Source: Chloroflexota bacterium (GTDB taxonomy: Bacteria; Chloroflexota; Dehalococcoidia; Tepidiformales; Tepidiformaceae). Taken from it: DNA of 64,000 nt. The position numbers were made by a program, and so were the translations under genes. The stretch lies in contig JACRBT010000020.1 of the NCBI GenBank assembly GCA_016234445.1, forward strand, positions 114,321 through 178,320. The letters are read 5' to 3'. Below the pieces are notes generated by a model. The model made no database searches, was not told the origin of the DNA, and saw only the letters and a list, made by a program, of their open reading frames with translations. Shown piece after piece: positions 23,132 through 32,283 of this stretch. The stretch's first letter is position 1. Each line of letters opens with the position of its first letter.

Positions 23132-24025
23132 TTGACCCAGGCCACGCTCGACGCGCAGTTGTTCGAGGCCTACCGGCCGCTCCTTTTCGGCGTGGCTTAC
23201 CGGATGCTGGGGAGCGTCTGCGAGGCCGAGGACATCGTCCAGGAGGCGCTCACCCGGTTCGTCGCGGCCAGGCCGGAGCGGGTCGAGTCGCCACGGGCGT
23301 TCCTGGTGACGGTCGTCACGCGGCTCTGCCTGGACCACCTGAAGTCGGCGCGGGTGCAGCGCGAACAGTACCTGGGGCCGTGGCTGCCGGAGCCGCTGCT
23401 CGCCGGGCCCGACGACCCCCGGGTGTCGCCGGAGGGGGCCGTGGCCGCGCGCGAGTCGGTGACGATGGCCTTCCTCGTGCTCCTGGAAAGCCTCGGGGCC
23501 GTCGAGCGGGCGGTCTTCCTCCTCCACGAGGTGTTCGACTTCAGCCATGCGGAGGTCGCCGCGATCGTGGGGCGAAGCGAGGCGGCCTGCCGGCAGCTGT
23601 TCCACCGGGCCACGGAGCGGGTGAAGGCGGGCCGGCCGCGATTCGCCCCCGCCTACGAAGAGGTGCGGCGGCTGACGGACCAGTTCATGGTGGCAACCGG
23701 GACCGGCGACCTCGACGGGCTGATGCGGATGCTCGCGGAGGACATCACGGCCTGGTCGGACGGCGGCGGCAAGGTGGCGGCGGCGATCAACCCGGTGGTG
23801 GGCGCCGATCGCGTCGCGCGCCTCGTCCTCGGGGGGCTCGCGAAGGAACTCCCGGACCGGGCGGAGGTCCGGGACGTCAACGGGCAGCCGGCGATCCTCG
23901 CCTGGCGCCGGGGGAGGCTGATCAACGTGATGGCCGTGGAAGTGGGCGAAGGGCGCATCGTCGGGCTGCGGACGGTCCGGAACCCGGAGAAGCTGGCGCG
24001 GCTGACGGTCGCGGCAGGGGGTTAG
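23132..24025 (+). CDS. ECF41-type RNA polymerase sigma factor
   Basis: About 297 residues from TTG 23132. Sigma region 2 is AYRPLLFGVAYRMLGSVCEA then EDIVQEAL; region 4 is FDFSHAEVAAIVGRSEAACR. The C-terminal extension (SnoaL-like) contains AWSDGGGKVAAAINPVVG and RTVRNPEKLARL, the DGGGK and NPxKL motifs that define ECF41/SigJ-like factors and regulate their activity. The frame is open further upstream through the 75-bp array, so an N-terminal repeat extension is possible but unlikely. The usual neighbour of ECF41 (a CMD, oxidoreductase or epimerase) is absent. Confidence 0.9.
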   Translation: MTQATLDAQLFEAYRPLLFGVAYRMLGSVCEAEDIVQEALTRFVAARPERVESPRAFLVTVVTRLCLDHLKSARVQREQYLGPWLPEPLLAGPDDPRVSPEGAVAARESVTMAFLVLLESLGAVERAVFLLHEVFDFSHAEVAAIVGRSEAACRQLFHRATERVKAGRPRFAPAYEEVRRLTDQFMVATGTGDLDGLMRMLAEDITAWSDGGGKVAAAINPVVGADRVARLVLGGLAKELPDRAEVRDVNGQPAILAWRRGRLINVMAVEVGEGRIVGLRTVRNPEKLARLTVAAGG

Positions 24026-25734
24026 TGCGCCGACTGGCGGTCGGTGGTTGGGGGACCGCTCGCGGCGCCTTCGTAGACCACCCTGCATTCGCCCCCGAAC
24101 CGGAGGTAGCGCTCTTCCCGGCGGACGGTGGCGGATTCCGGGCCGGAGAAGGTGAACCGGAGGATGAGCTTCCCACCGAGCAGCGGGGAGAGGAACTCGG
24201 TGCCCGTGAGGTCCAGGGTGGCCGCGCCCAGGGAGGCGCCATCGCTGGCAGACGCCTTGACCGGCTGGCCTTCGAAGATGCGGACGGCGTCGCCGCCGGC
24301 CAGCGTGTAGGCCTCGGCGATGGAGCCTTCGGAGCCCCGGGTGGGTCCGCTGCAGGTGTCGCTCACCGGGGAGAGGGTCGCCGTCCATTGCCCGGCGGCC
24401 ACGCTCTTTGCGGGGATGGCGGTCGGCGTGGGCGTTGGCGCCGGCTTCGGGGCGGGCGTGACCGTGGGAGTGGCGGCGGGCTTGGGCTCCTGAGGCGGGC
24501 TCGAACCCGGCGCCGCCGTTGGGCTGGTGGCCGCGGCGGGCGTCCCCACGTTGGCGTTCCCGGTCTCGGCGCCGAACCAGGCGGCCACCGCCGCTGCCGC
24601 CGCCATGACCACGGGCGGCACCTCAGGCTGGGGTCGCCCCCACTGCTCGGCGACGGTCACCGGGGTCGCGGCCGGGACGGCGTTGTCGTCGTCGTGGGAG
24701 CGGTCGGGCGCGTTGGCGTGGAGGGTCCCGTTGATGACGCTCAGGAGCATCAGGGCAGCGACGCCAAGGGCGCCGGCCGAAGCGCTCCCCATGAGGACGC
24801 GCCGGGGACTGCGCGTCGACGACCCGTCGTGGCCGGTCTCCGGGACGAAGACGCCGGTGAGCCCGCCATCGAGGAGAAGGGCGACCCGTTCGAGGGCGTG
24901 GGCCAGTTGCGCGGCTGACTGGTAGCGGCGGTCGGGCTGCTTCTCCATGCAGCGCCGGATCACTTCGCGCAGGGGCCGGGGAAGGTGCATCACCTGGTCG
25001 ACCGGGAAGCGGCCGAAGCGATGGAGGTCGAGGACCTGGCGCACGGTGCCGCTGTAGGGGGGCTGCCCGGCGACGGCTTCGTAGAGGGTCGCCCCGAGGG
25101 CGTAGATGTCGGAGCGGTGGTCGGAGATGCCGGAGGCGAGTTCGGGGGCGCCGTAGAGGACGGTGCCCATGAACGCGCCGGAGACGGTCCCGCGGGCGCT
25201 TTCGACCTGGCGGGCGAGGCCGAAGTCGGAGACCTTCACGGTGTCACCGGGGCCGAGGAGGATGTTCTCGGGCTTGATGTCGCGGTGGACCACGCCGCGG
25301 GCCTCGGCTTCTTCCAGCGCGCGGGCGGCCTGGATGGCGATGCGCACGGCCCGGCGGGGGCCCATCCTGTTGGCGCGAAGGGCGTCGGCGAGGGTCTGGC
25401 CTTCGACGTAGTCCATGACCATGTAGCCGCGGCCGCCTTCGAAGCCGTAGTCGAGGAGGCGGACGGTGTAGGGCGAGCGGAGGAGGGCGACCATGTGGGC
25501 TTCGCGGGCGAAGCGTTCCCGGAAGCCGGGGTCGGTGGCGAGGTGGGAGTGGAGGAGCTTGATCGCGACGCGGCTGCCGTCGCGGCGGTCTTCGCCTTCG
25601 AAGACCATGCCGGTGGCGCCGCTGCCAAGCAGGGGGCCGAGGGCGTAGTGGCCGAGGAAGCGCGGCACCGACAGGGAGTAGCGATCGTCTGGCACGCCCG
25701 GAACCCGCCGCCCCTTGCGCTCCGCGGGCGGCAA
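24022..25734 (-). CDS. Membrane-anchored PknB-type Ser/Thr protein kinase
   Basis: 570 residues from TTG 25734 (GTG 25695 is an alternative). The kinase domain occupies about residues 30-290: glycine loop LGSGATGMVF, Lys in RVAIKLLHSH, HRDIKPENILL and SDFGLARQ. One membrane helix (ASAGALGVAALMLLSVING) follows, then an Ala/Pro/Thr linker and an external ~110-residue C-terminal domain with two Cys residues. The external domain is not a PASTA repeat. The gene overlaps the convergent sigma factor by 4 bases. Confidence 0.92.
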   Translation of the reverse strand: MPPAERKGRRVPGVPDDRYSLSVPRFLGHYALGPLLGSGATGMVFEGEDRRDGSRVAIKLLHSHLATDPGFRERFAREAHMVALLRSPYTVRLLDYGFEGGRGYMVMDYVEGQTLADALRANRMGPRRAVRIAIQAARALEEAEARGVVHRDIKPENILLGPGDTVKVSDFGLARQVESARGTVSGAFMGTVLYGAPELASGISDHRSDIYALGATLYEAVAGQPPYSGTVRQVLDLHRFGRFPVDQVMHLPRPLREVIRRCMEKQPDRRYQSAAQLAHALERVALLLDGGLTGVFVPETGHDGSSTRSPRRVLMGSASAGALGVAALMLLSVINGTLHANAPDRSHDDDNAVPAATPVTVAEQWGRPQPEVPPVVMAAAAAVAAWFGAETGNANVGTPAAATSPTAAPGSSPPQEPKPAATPTVTPAPKPAPTPTPTAIPAKSVAAGQWTATLSPVSDTCSGPTRGSEGSIAEAYTLAGGDAVRIFEGQPVKASASDGASLGAATLDLTGTEFLSPLLGGKLILRFTFSGPESATVRREERYLRFGGECRVVYEGAASGPPTTDRQSAH

Positions 25735-25844
25735 TCCTCTCTATCCGAGCATTCGACCGCCGGGCGGCGCCTCCAAACCCCTGGGCGCGCGGCTGTCCTG
25801 TTCCGTCACCGAAATCGGCGGGGGTCAACGGTGCTGCGCCTTCC

Positions 25845-27578
25845 TCAGGCGATGGTGACGACCCCGGCAGTGCCATCGACGGTGACCGTCTCGCCGTCCT
25901 TTATGAAGGATGTGGCGCCGCGGACGGCGACGACGGCGGGGATGCCGTATTCGCGGGCGACCGTGGCGGCGTGGGAGAGCATGCCCCCGGTCTCGACGAC
26001 GACGGCGGCGGCGGACATGAACAGCGGCGTCCAGGCGGCGTCGGTGAAGGGCGCGACGAGGACCTCGCCGGCGACGAGGTCGGCTTCTTCGGCCGCGGCG
26101 GCGGAGCGGATGACCCGGGCGCGGCCAGAAGCGACCCCAACGCTGACGCCGTTGCCGCTGAGGGACTTGCCGGCGGAAGCGGCCGGGGCCTCGATGGGCG
26201 CGACTTCCGGCGGGGCGGCGTAGACCTCGGGCGGGAGGAGGGTCATCATCCGGGCGTGTTCGGCCTTGCGGGCGGCGACGGCGGCGCGGTAGTCGCTGGC
26301 GCCCTTGCCCGCGAAGATCGCCTCGACTTCGTCCAGGAGCAGGTAGGAGAAGTCACCCGGGCCGGCGACGAGTCCGCGGCGGGCACAGCGGTCGGCCATC
26401 TCCAGGAGCGGGGGCCGCACAAGCCGGATGGAGCGGACCCAGGCGGCCTTCGAGCGTTCGCGGCTGCGGGCGAAGTGCTGTGCGCGGCCGGCGAGCAGGC
26501 GGAATTGGCCCCGGGCGCCGCGCCGGAGCCGGCTTTCGATGCCGGCCTCGAGGGCTTCGCGGGCGGTTTCGCCCGTCTTCGCGCGCCGGATGGGGTCCTG
26601 TTCCTTGCCGGCGCCGGCGTTCGTCTTGATGACGCTGAGGACGAAGGTGCGGTCCTCGTCCCAGGTGGGGACGGTGGGGTCGGCCTCGCTCTGGCCGCGG
26701 AACCCGAACTCGGCGATGAACGCGTCGACCCGCTGTGCGAAGGCGCGCCAGCCGGCGTCGGCCGGTTTCGCCAGCGCGGCGGCAATGTGGTGGGCGTCCA
26801 TCCGGGCTACTTCGGCGGCGAGGGCTGGTTTCGCCGCCACGTAGCGGCCGATGCGCCAGAGTTCGAAGCCAGGGCGGGCGCTTTCGATCTCGCCGAGGCC
26901 GGTGGTCAGGGCGGCGCCGGAGTTGGGGTCGTAGGCGTCGCCGAGTTCGGCTTCGAGGAACTTGCCGGTGTCGGCCAGCATCTCCCCGGCGGCGGCGGCG
27001 ATGAAGAGGTGGCGGGTGAGGACGGTCGCGCTCGTGTTCCAGAGCCTGCGGAAGTAGCGGTAAAGGGCAGCGTCGCTGAGGGCGGGGAGGTCCATCGCCG
27101 CCTGTTCGACCTTGAGGGCGGCCACCCGCTTGTTCCAGCGCTGGATGGCGACGGGCGTGGCCGGCCAGACGTAGCGCGTCAGGAGGCGGCGGGTGGCGGC
27201 GGCGCGGACCGTGTCGGCGCTGGCGCCTGTCTGGAGGTTCTCCTTGTCCGAGCTGAAGTACTGTTCGAGCGCGCCGGAGCCTTCGCCCACCTGGAAGGTC
27301 GCGAAGATGGCGCCGAACCACCCGAGGTTGAGGGCGCCGCGGCCGGCGAAGATGCCGACCCAGTTCGCCACCGGCGGCGGGAGCGGCGGGATCAGGTCGT
27401 CGACGCCGTAGCCTTCGACGATGCCTTTGGTGGTGAGCCAGTCGGCCCACTGGAACATGGAGGCGACGAGCGGCGTGGGGACGCCGGGGATGACCTCTTC
27501 GACGTTGCCGGTGGTCCAGAGGTTGAGGGTTGGGTGGGAGTCGCTGTCCCAGGAACAGACGCGGGCGGGTGCGGGCAT
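25845..27578 (-). CDS. PEP-utilising (PEP-synthase-like) protein lacking the ATP-grasp domain
   Basis: About 577 residues. The C-terminal ~90 residues are a PEP-utilisers mobile domain with the phospho-His motif GGMLSHAATVAREYGIPAVV. The large N-terminal part (from DSDSHPTLNLWTTGNVEEVI) resembles the middle region of PEP-synthase/rifampin-phosphotransferase-like proteins, but no N-terminal PPDK ATP-binding domain is seen. It may need a separate ATP-grasp partner or have another role. ATG 27578 has GGAG upstream; an earlier ATG (27614) is possible. Confidence 0.75.
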   Translation of the reverse strand: MPAPARVCSWDSDSHPTLNLWTTGNVEEVIPGVPTPLVASMFQWADWLTTKGIVEGYGVDDLIPPLPPPVANWVGIFAGRGALNLGWFGAIFATFQVGEGSGALEQYFSSDKENLQTGASADTVRAAATRRLLTRYVWPATPVAIQRWNKRVAALKVEQAAMDLPALSDAALYRYFRRLWNTSATVLTRHLFIAAAAGEMLADTGKFLEAELGDAYDPNSGAALTTGLGEIESARPGFELWRIGRYVAAKPALAAEVARMDAHHIAAALAKPADAGWRAFAQRVDAFIAEFGFRGQSEADPTVPTWDEDRTFVLSVIKTNAGAGKEQDPIRRAKTGETAREALEAGIESRLRRGARGQFRLLAGRAQHFARSRERSKAAWVRSIRLVRPPLLEMADRCARRGLVAGPGDFSYLLLDEVEAIFAGKGASDYRAAVAARKAEHARMMTLLPPEVYAAPPEVAPIEAPAASAGKSLSGNGVSVGVASGRARVIRSAAAAEEADLVAGEVLVAPFTDAAWTPLFMSAAAVVVETGGMLSHAATVAREYGIPAVVAVRGATSFIKDGETVTVDGTAGVVTIA

Positions 27579-27749
27579 GGCGGGAGGCTCCGGCGGTGGA
27601 TGGCAGGGGAGCATACAACATGGCGATGGCTAAGCGGGGGAAGGGCACCGAAAGCCGTAGGCGACCAGAGACGCCGCTCCGTGGCGGTCAAGCTAAACTG
27701 TTGGAGGGCACCATTTTGACGTCACGACGCGGCCCTCCGCGAAGGCCAA

Positions 27750-28687
27750 CTATACCCCGATCGCCTCCGCCACTCTCGCCCAGCCGGCATCCTCCGTCCC
27801 CTCCAGCCGCCGCAGGTACACCGTCGTCACCGCCAGCGACCAGTGGTCGAGCAAAGCGCTGACCGTCTCGATCGACTCGCCGGCGTCCCGCCGCAGCTTC
27901 GCCGCGGTGTGCCGCAGGACATGCACCTCCGACGGCGCCAGACCCGCCGCCTTCAGATAGCGCCGGAACCGCGCGAAGAAGGTTGAACTTGTCACCCCGC
28001 TCCCCTGCCTGCCACAGCGACTCCGCCGGTTCCATCTCCGCGAGCGTCTTCCCGGCGTCAGCGAGCGTGGCGACGATCGCCTCGTACGCCGGGTAGGGTA
28101 ACTCCCTCCGGCCGGTCTTCCCGCCCTTGCCTCGGTAGGTGTATGCAGCACGCGCTCCGTCGAACTCGATGTTCCCGGCCTTGAGGTTGATGACCTCGGA
28201 CCGACGCCGGCCCGTCAGCACCAGCGTCAGGACGATGGCGCGGTCCCTTCGCCCGGCCACGTTGTCCGGGATCACGGCCAGCAGTCGGCGCACATTCTCA
28301 GGGCCGAGCCCGCGGGCCGGGAGCGATGACGAGCTTGGGGCGCTCCAGTGCGTCGCATGGGTTCGAGGCGACCATGCCCATCCGGATCAGGAAGCGGTAG
28401 AAGCTGCTCAGGCAGGCAATGCGCGCCCCAACCGTGGTGGACGAGGGTCGTCGCCCGGGAAGGCCGATGCCGTGCGTCCAGGCGAGGACGTCCTGCGGGA
28501 CGAGGTGGTCGGGCGTGGTACCGGCCCGGCCGAAGCAGTCGCGGAGCATGCGCGAGTAGCCCTCGACGGTGCGGAGGGAGCCGGAGCGGCGCTCCTTCTC
28601 GGCGAAGAACGCGTAGAGGGCGCTCGGCCAGGCGGAGGGGTCGCTGTGGACGCTGGGGAGGGTGTTCGTGCTCATGCCGCCATACAT
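27750..28687 (-). pseudogene. Tyrosine recombinase/integrase, two frameshifts
   Basis: Three overlapping frames join into one integrase. The first (28687 to about 28300) holds the N-terminal SAM-like domain (SLRTVEGYSRMLRDCFGRAG and RIACLSSFYRFLIRMGM). The second (about 28300 to 28010) has LGPENVRRLLAVIP and the catalytic Arg in LTGRRRSEVINL. The third (about 28010 to 27750) has EVHVLRHTAAKLRRDAG, LLDHWSLAVTTVYLRRL with His-x-x-Arg, His/Trp and the nucleophile Tyr. The shifts lie near 28305-28315 and 28005-28015, in G/C runs. It is either a true pseudogene or carries assembly errors. It sits at the left edge of the defence island. Confidence 0.85.
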
Positions 28688-28816
28688 GCGTAGGCCGGAA
28701 GCGAAGTCAACACGATCGGGGCATCGTGTCTACGCTGCGCCCGACCGTAGCCAGGAGCGCACGCTTCACGGCCCTCGCGGGCAGTTCTCGCCGTCACGTC
28801 GGTCGCCCGCCCGCCG

Positions 28817-31800
28817 CTACTCCTCCTCGAACTCGAAGGTCTGGAACTTGAGGGTCTTCGCGTTCTCGCTGACGGTACGGATGACCGCGTCCGGGAAGCC
28901 TTCGGGCGCCTTCGCGTGGATTTCGAGGACGACTTCGACGTCAGCGTCGACGAGGCCGGCGAGGTGCTTCACCACTTCGTCGGCAACCTGTCCGGCTCCC
29001 GAAGAGACCTTCAGTTCGTTGAGCTTCACGGAGCCGTAGAACCGTCGCATGACCCTGGCTCTCGGCGGGACGGGTTCCGGCGTCGGTTCGGGGCCGCCCT
29101 TCCCGGGAATGGATGTGGCGCCCGGAACCCTGGCAGGCTCTGTGGTCTCCGCCACCTCCTTCCGCACGATGAGAGAAGCGTCATCGAGGAGGATGCTTGC
29201 GGGCCGCTGGCCGAAGCTCAGGCCGACGTACTTCCCGTAGTCGAGGCCGACCGCGTACCCGAAGAAGTCGCGGGTGGTGGCGCCTTCCTGGACCGCCTTC
29301 ATGAACACATCGCGGTCACGGAGGCGCGGGAAGTACACGTACCTCGTCAGGTTCTCCTCCCACAGTTTCTTGACCGAGATGTGGTCGACTCCCTGGGGCC
29401 AGAACCAGCGGTCGAGTTCTCGTTTCAGGAACATTGGCGACCACGCCTCCAGGAGACGCTCCTCCTGCTGCAGCGCGGATGCGATGCGCCGAGCGAGGGT
29501 GCCCGTGGAACCGAGGCGCCCCGACGTGTCGAGCGCCGCCCACGTCTCCTCGGCGACCTTCCACTTACCCTGGTCCTCGACGGCTGTACGCTGGGGGAAG
29601 AGCGCCCACCGGTAGCCCTCGCCGAGCAAAGCATCGACGCTCTGCTGGGCCTTGTCGCGACCCTCAGTCGCCTGGCGCACCTGGTTTTCGTCAAGGTTCA
29701 GCTGGCGCTTCTCATCGACGATGGACTTCCACGCCAGGTAAGACTTCGCACTCTCGACAAGCGGGGCGTGCGACTCCTCGTCGAAGGCGGCGAACACAAG
29801 CATGTTCCGGTTCAAGCGGGGCGAGTTCGCACGGTGGTCCAGGACGTCCTTTGACCAGGCAAGAGCCGGCGAGTCATCGGTGCCCGCCTTGTGAGAGAAA
29901 CGCGGCGACACGACAACCAGCCGGACCGAGGTGTCGTCGGGAACGTCGGCGTGGGTGGCTGGCGCAACGTGTTTGCCGGCGAACAGGGCGCGGTCGCCAT
30001 CTTCCTTCAGCCGCACAAGCACGAAGGCGTAGACATCGTCGTCGGCTATGCGGCTGATGCGGTCCGCGACGGTCTTGTTGAGGTTCGGGCGAACTTCGAA
30101 CCAGTAGCGACTACCCGAACCGTGCAGGAACTGGAGGCGGTCCCGGAGACGCCCGAGGACGTCGTTGTACGTGGCGACCGATTCCCCCGGCCGCGCCGCC
30201 CCCAGGCGGATGCGCACATCCTCCAGGCCGGGAGTTGCCTTTCCGGGAACGCTCCCGAGCAGGATCGTCCGGGCGGCGGCGCGGGCGGCGCCTACCTTTC
30301 CAAAGCGCGGGTTCGAGGCATCGATCTGGAGCGCTTCGGAGGTGGCGCCTTCGATGTCGCTGTCGATAACTGCCTGGAAGGGCGGCGGCAGGTACCGCAT
30401 CAGCTCTTCGCGGACGACGGGGAGGTCGAAGCGCAGCGTCGCGGGCATGATGAGCGCCGACGGGTCGAGCTCGCGCCACATCGCCTGGACGGCGCCCGCC
30501 AGCAGCCGCAACACGCCGCGGGTCGACTGGAATTCCGGGACGGCGCCGTTCCAGTCCTGGTAGAGGCGATCGAAGAGTTCCGGGTGGAACGGATAGGCGG
30601 ACTTCATCCGCTCCTCGTAGGCCTTCTCCTGGACCTCTGCAGGGAAGTCGGAGGCGTTGGTCCGGTAGTAGCGCACGAACGCCGCCACGGCCTGATCACG
30701 CCCGTCGGCAGGCACGCTTTCGAAGAGGCGGCGTCGAACGACCTCGAACGACTCCGTTGGCTGCACCGGCTGCCAGGCGGTCTCCATCCGTCCGAACGTC
30801 TGCTGGATTCGCGCAAGCACCTGCTGGCCCTGCGGCCCGCCGATCTCCATGTCGGACTCGGGGATCGAGGCGGCGACGATCACGCCGGGAGTGGCTTTCG
30901 CGATCTCCGTCAGCGTCTGCAGGAAGGTCAACAGCGATTCGAGCGTGCCCCCGGGCACCTGCCCGCGCCGTGTTGGGAGGTTGCGACCATAGGCGACCAG
31001 CTCGTCGATGAGGATGATGCACGGTGAGGCGGCCGCGAGTACCGTCCGCAGCTCCTCGCCGGGGGCTACCGCGGCGTCGTCGGCCGTCTGGACGACCTGG
31101 TACGCCTTCCAGCCGCCAAGCTGCCACGCCATGTGGCCCCACAGGGTTTTCAGGCTGATGCCCAGCGACTTCAGTTCCGGGTCATCCTCGTACGGCGCCG
31201 TCGCCGACAGCTTCGTGCCCACAAGCACGGCTACGTTCGCCTTCGGAAGCGCGACACCGAGCTCCGCGCTCAGCTCCTTCAGGACCGGCACGTCGTCGAC
31301 GATCTCCGCGCCGGAGCGGGCCATGTGGTAGAGGGCGAGCATCGTGTGGGTCTTGCCGCCGCCGAAGCCCGTCTTCAGCTGCACCACCGGGTCGCCGCCC
31401 TGGTTGGTCAACCGGCGCAAGGCTGTCTTCAGGAAGTCCCGGATGCCGCTCGTGACGTAGGTGCGTTCGAAGAACTCCCGGGGGTCGGTGTACTCGGGCC
31501 CCACGCCTGTCGTCTGGCGAAAAACCTCGTGGAGGTCGGCGGCGAACTGGCTCTGGGTGAGTGTGCCGGTCCGGACGTCGGCCCGCGGCGTCACCACTTC
31601 CCGCCATGGCCGCAAGCCCGCATCCGGGAAGGACGGTGCCACGGCGGACGCCGCGGCCGGAACAGCGGGCGCGGCCTTCGGGGCGGAAGGCGGTTCGAGG
31701 GCCGCGACGGGTCCGGGAAGTGGCGCCGTCGTGGCCTGCGCCGCGGGCAGTGGGGCCGGGACCGCCGCGGCAGGCTGGTCCTTCAGGAGGCGCATCGCCG

Positions 31801-32218
31801 CTGCGGCCGCGGGCTCAACGGCGTCCAGGAGGAGGGCCGCCGTATCGATCGCGCGGTCGGCGATTGCCGCGGAGACATCGCCCGAGGCCTTGTGCGCCCA
31901 ATCGTTCCGGCTGTTCCGGAGCTCTTCGGCCCAGGAGCGGGCAGAATCAGGCAGCTTGCCACGGAAGGCGGCGGCCCAGTTGCGGGTAATGAGTGACAAC
32001 AGGTCGGCGACGTCGAGAGGGCCAAGCTGCCCGTTCACGCCGCGCTTGGGGAGCGACGGTAGCTTCTGGCGGGTGAGCGGCGAGACCGCAGGGAGGACGT
32101 AGTCCGTCCACCAGTTGCCACCGGCGCGCTTGAGCTCGCGTTCGACGTAGGGACGCAGGGTGTCGCCCAGGAGGCCAATCGCCTGGCTCAGGCGGGTGAA
32201 GTTGGGCTGATCGCTCAT
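28817..32218 (-). CDS. DUF499 (COG1483-like) defence ATPase with N-terminal Swt1-type HEPN domain
   Basis: 1133 residues. Residues 1-145 resemble the Swt1-like HEPN domain: RPYVERELKRA, then ELRNSRNDWAHKA, giving R104-x4-H109, the HEPN RNase motif. An Ala/Pro linker (about 148-195) leads to the ATPase, with Walker A KTGFGGGKTHTMLALYHM (Lys289) and Walker B region CIILIDELVAYGR. It matches the DUF499 family that travels with DUF1156 methylases in defence islands (Makarova et al. 2011, from memory). GAGGAG precedes ATG 32218. It is the last gene of the defence operon, 65 bases after the nuclease-like gene. Confidence 0.85.
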   Translation of the reverse strand: MSDQPNFTRLSQAIGLLGDTLRPYVERELKRAGGNWWTDYVLPAVSPLTRQKLPSLPKRGVNGQLGPLDVADLLSLITRNWAAAFRGKLPDSARSWAEELRNSRNDWAHKASGDVSAAIADRAIDTAALLLDAVEPAAAAAMRLLKDQPAAAVPAPLPAAQATTAPLPGPVAALEPPSAPKAAPAVPAAASAVAPSFPDAGLRPWREVVTPRADVRTGTLTQSQFAADLHEVFRQTTGVGPEYTDPREFFERTYVTSGIRDFLKTALRRLTNQGGDPVVQLKTGFGGGKTHTMLALYHMARSGAEIVDDVPVLKELSAELGVALPKANVAVLVGTKLSATAPYEDDPELKSLGISLKTLWGHMAWQLGGWKAYQVVQTADDAAVAPGEELRTVLAAASPCIILIDELVAYGRNLPTRRGQVPGGTLESLLTFLQTLTEIAKATPGVIVAASIPESDMEIGGPQGQQVLARIQQTFGRMETAWQPVQPTESFEVVRRRLFESVPADGRDQAVAAFVRYYRTNASDFPAEVQEKAYEERMKSAYPFHPELFDRLYQDWNGAVPEFQSTRGVLRLLAGAVQAMWRELDPSALIMPATLRFDLPVVREELMRYLPPPFQAVIDSDIEGATSEALQIDASNPRFGKVGAARAAARTILLGSVPGKATPGLEDVRIRLGAARPGESVATYNDVLGRLRDRLQFLHGSGSRYWFEVRPNLNKTVADRISRIADDDVYAFVLVRLKEDGDRALFAGKHVAPATHADVPDDTSVRLVVVSPRFSHKAGTDDSPALAWSKDVLDHRANSPRLNRNMLVFAAFDEESHAPLVESAKSYLAWKSIVDEKRQLNLDENQVRQATEGRDKAQQSVDALLGEGYRWALFPQRTAVEDQGKWKVAEETWAALDTSGRLGSTGTLARRIASALQQEERLLEAWSPMFLKRELDRWFWPQGVDHISVKKLWEENLTRYVYFPRLRDRDVFMKAVQEGATTRDFFGYAVGLDYGKYVGLSFGQRPASILLDDASLIVRKEVAETTEPARVPGATSIPGKGGPEPTPEPVPPRARVMRRFYGSVKLNELKVSSGAGQVADEVVKHLAGLVDADVEVVLEIHAKAPEGFPDAVIRTVSENAKTLKFQTFEFEEE

Positions 32219-32283
32219 CGTCTAGCTCCTCTTCCGATCGGTTCAGCAGTATCGCGCATCGTCTCTCAGACCGCCGATCTCAG

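Noticed and set aside
25971..27719. 582-codon open frame on the plus strand opposite the PEP-utiliser
   Set aside because: Its product is Gly/Ala/Asp-rich with no hydrophobic core, as expected from the antisense of a GC-rich gene; the minus-strand frame has a real phospho-His motif and RBS.
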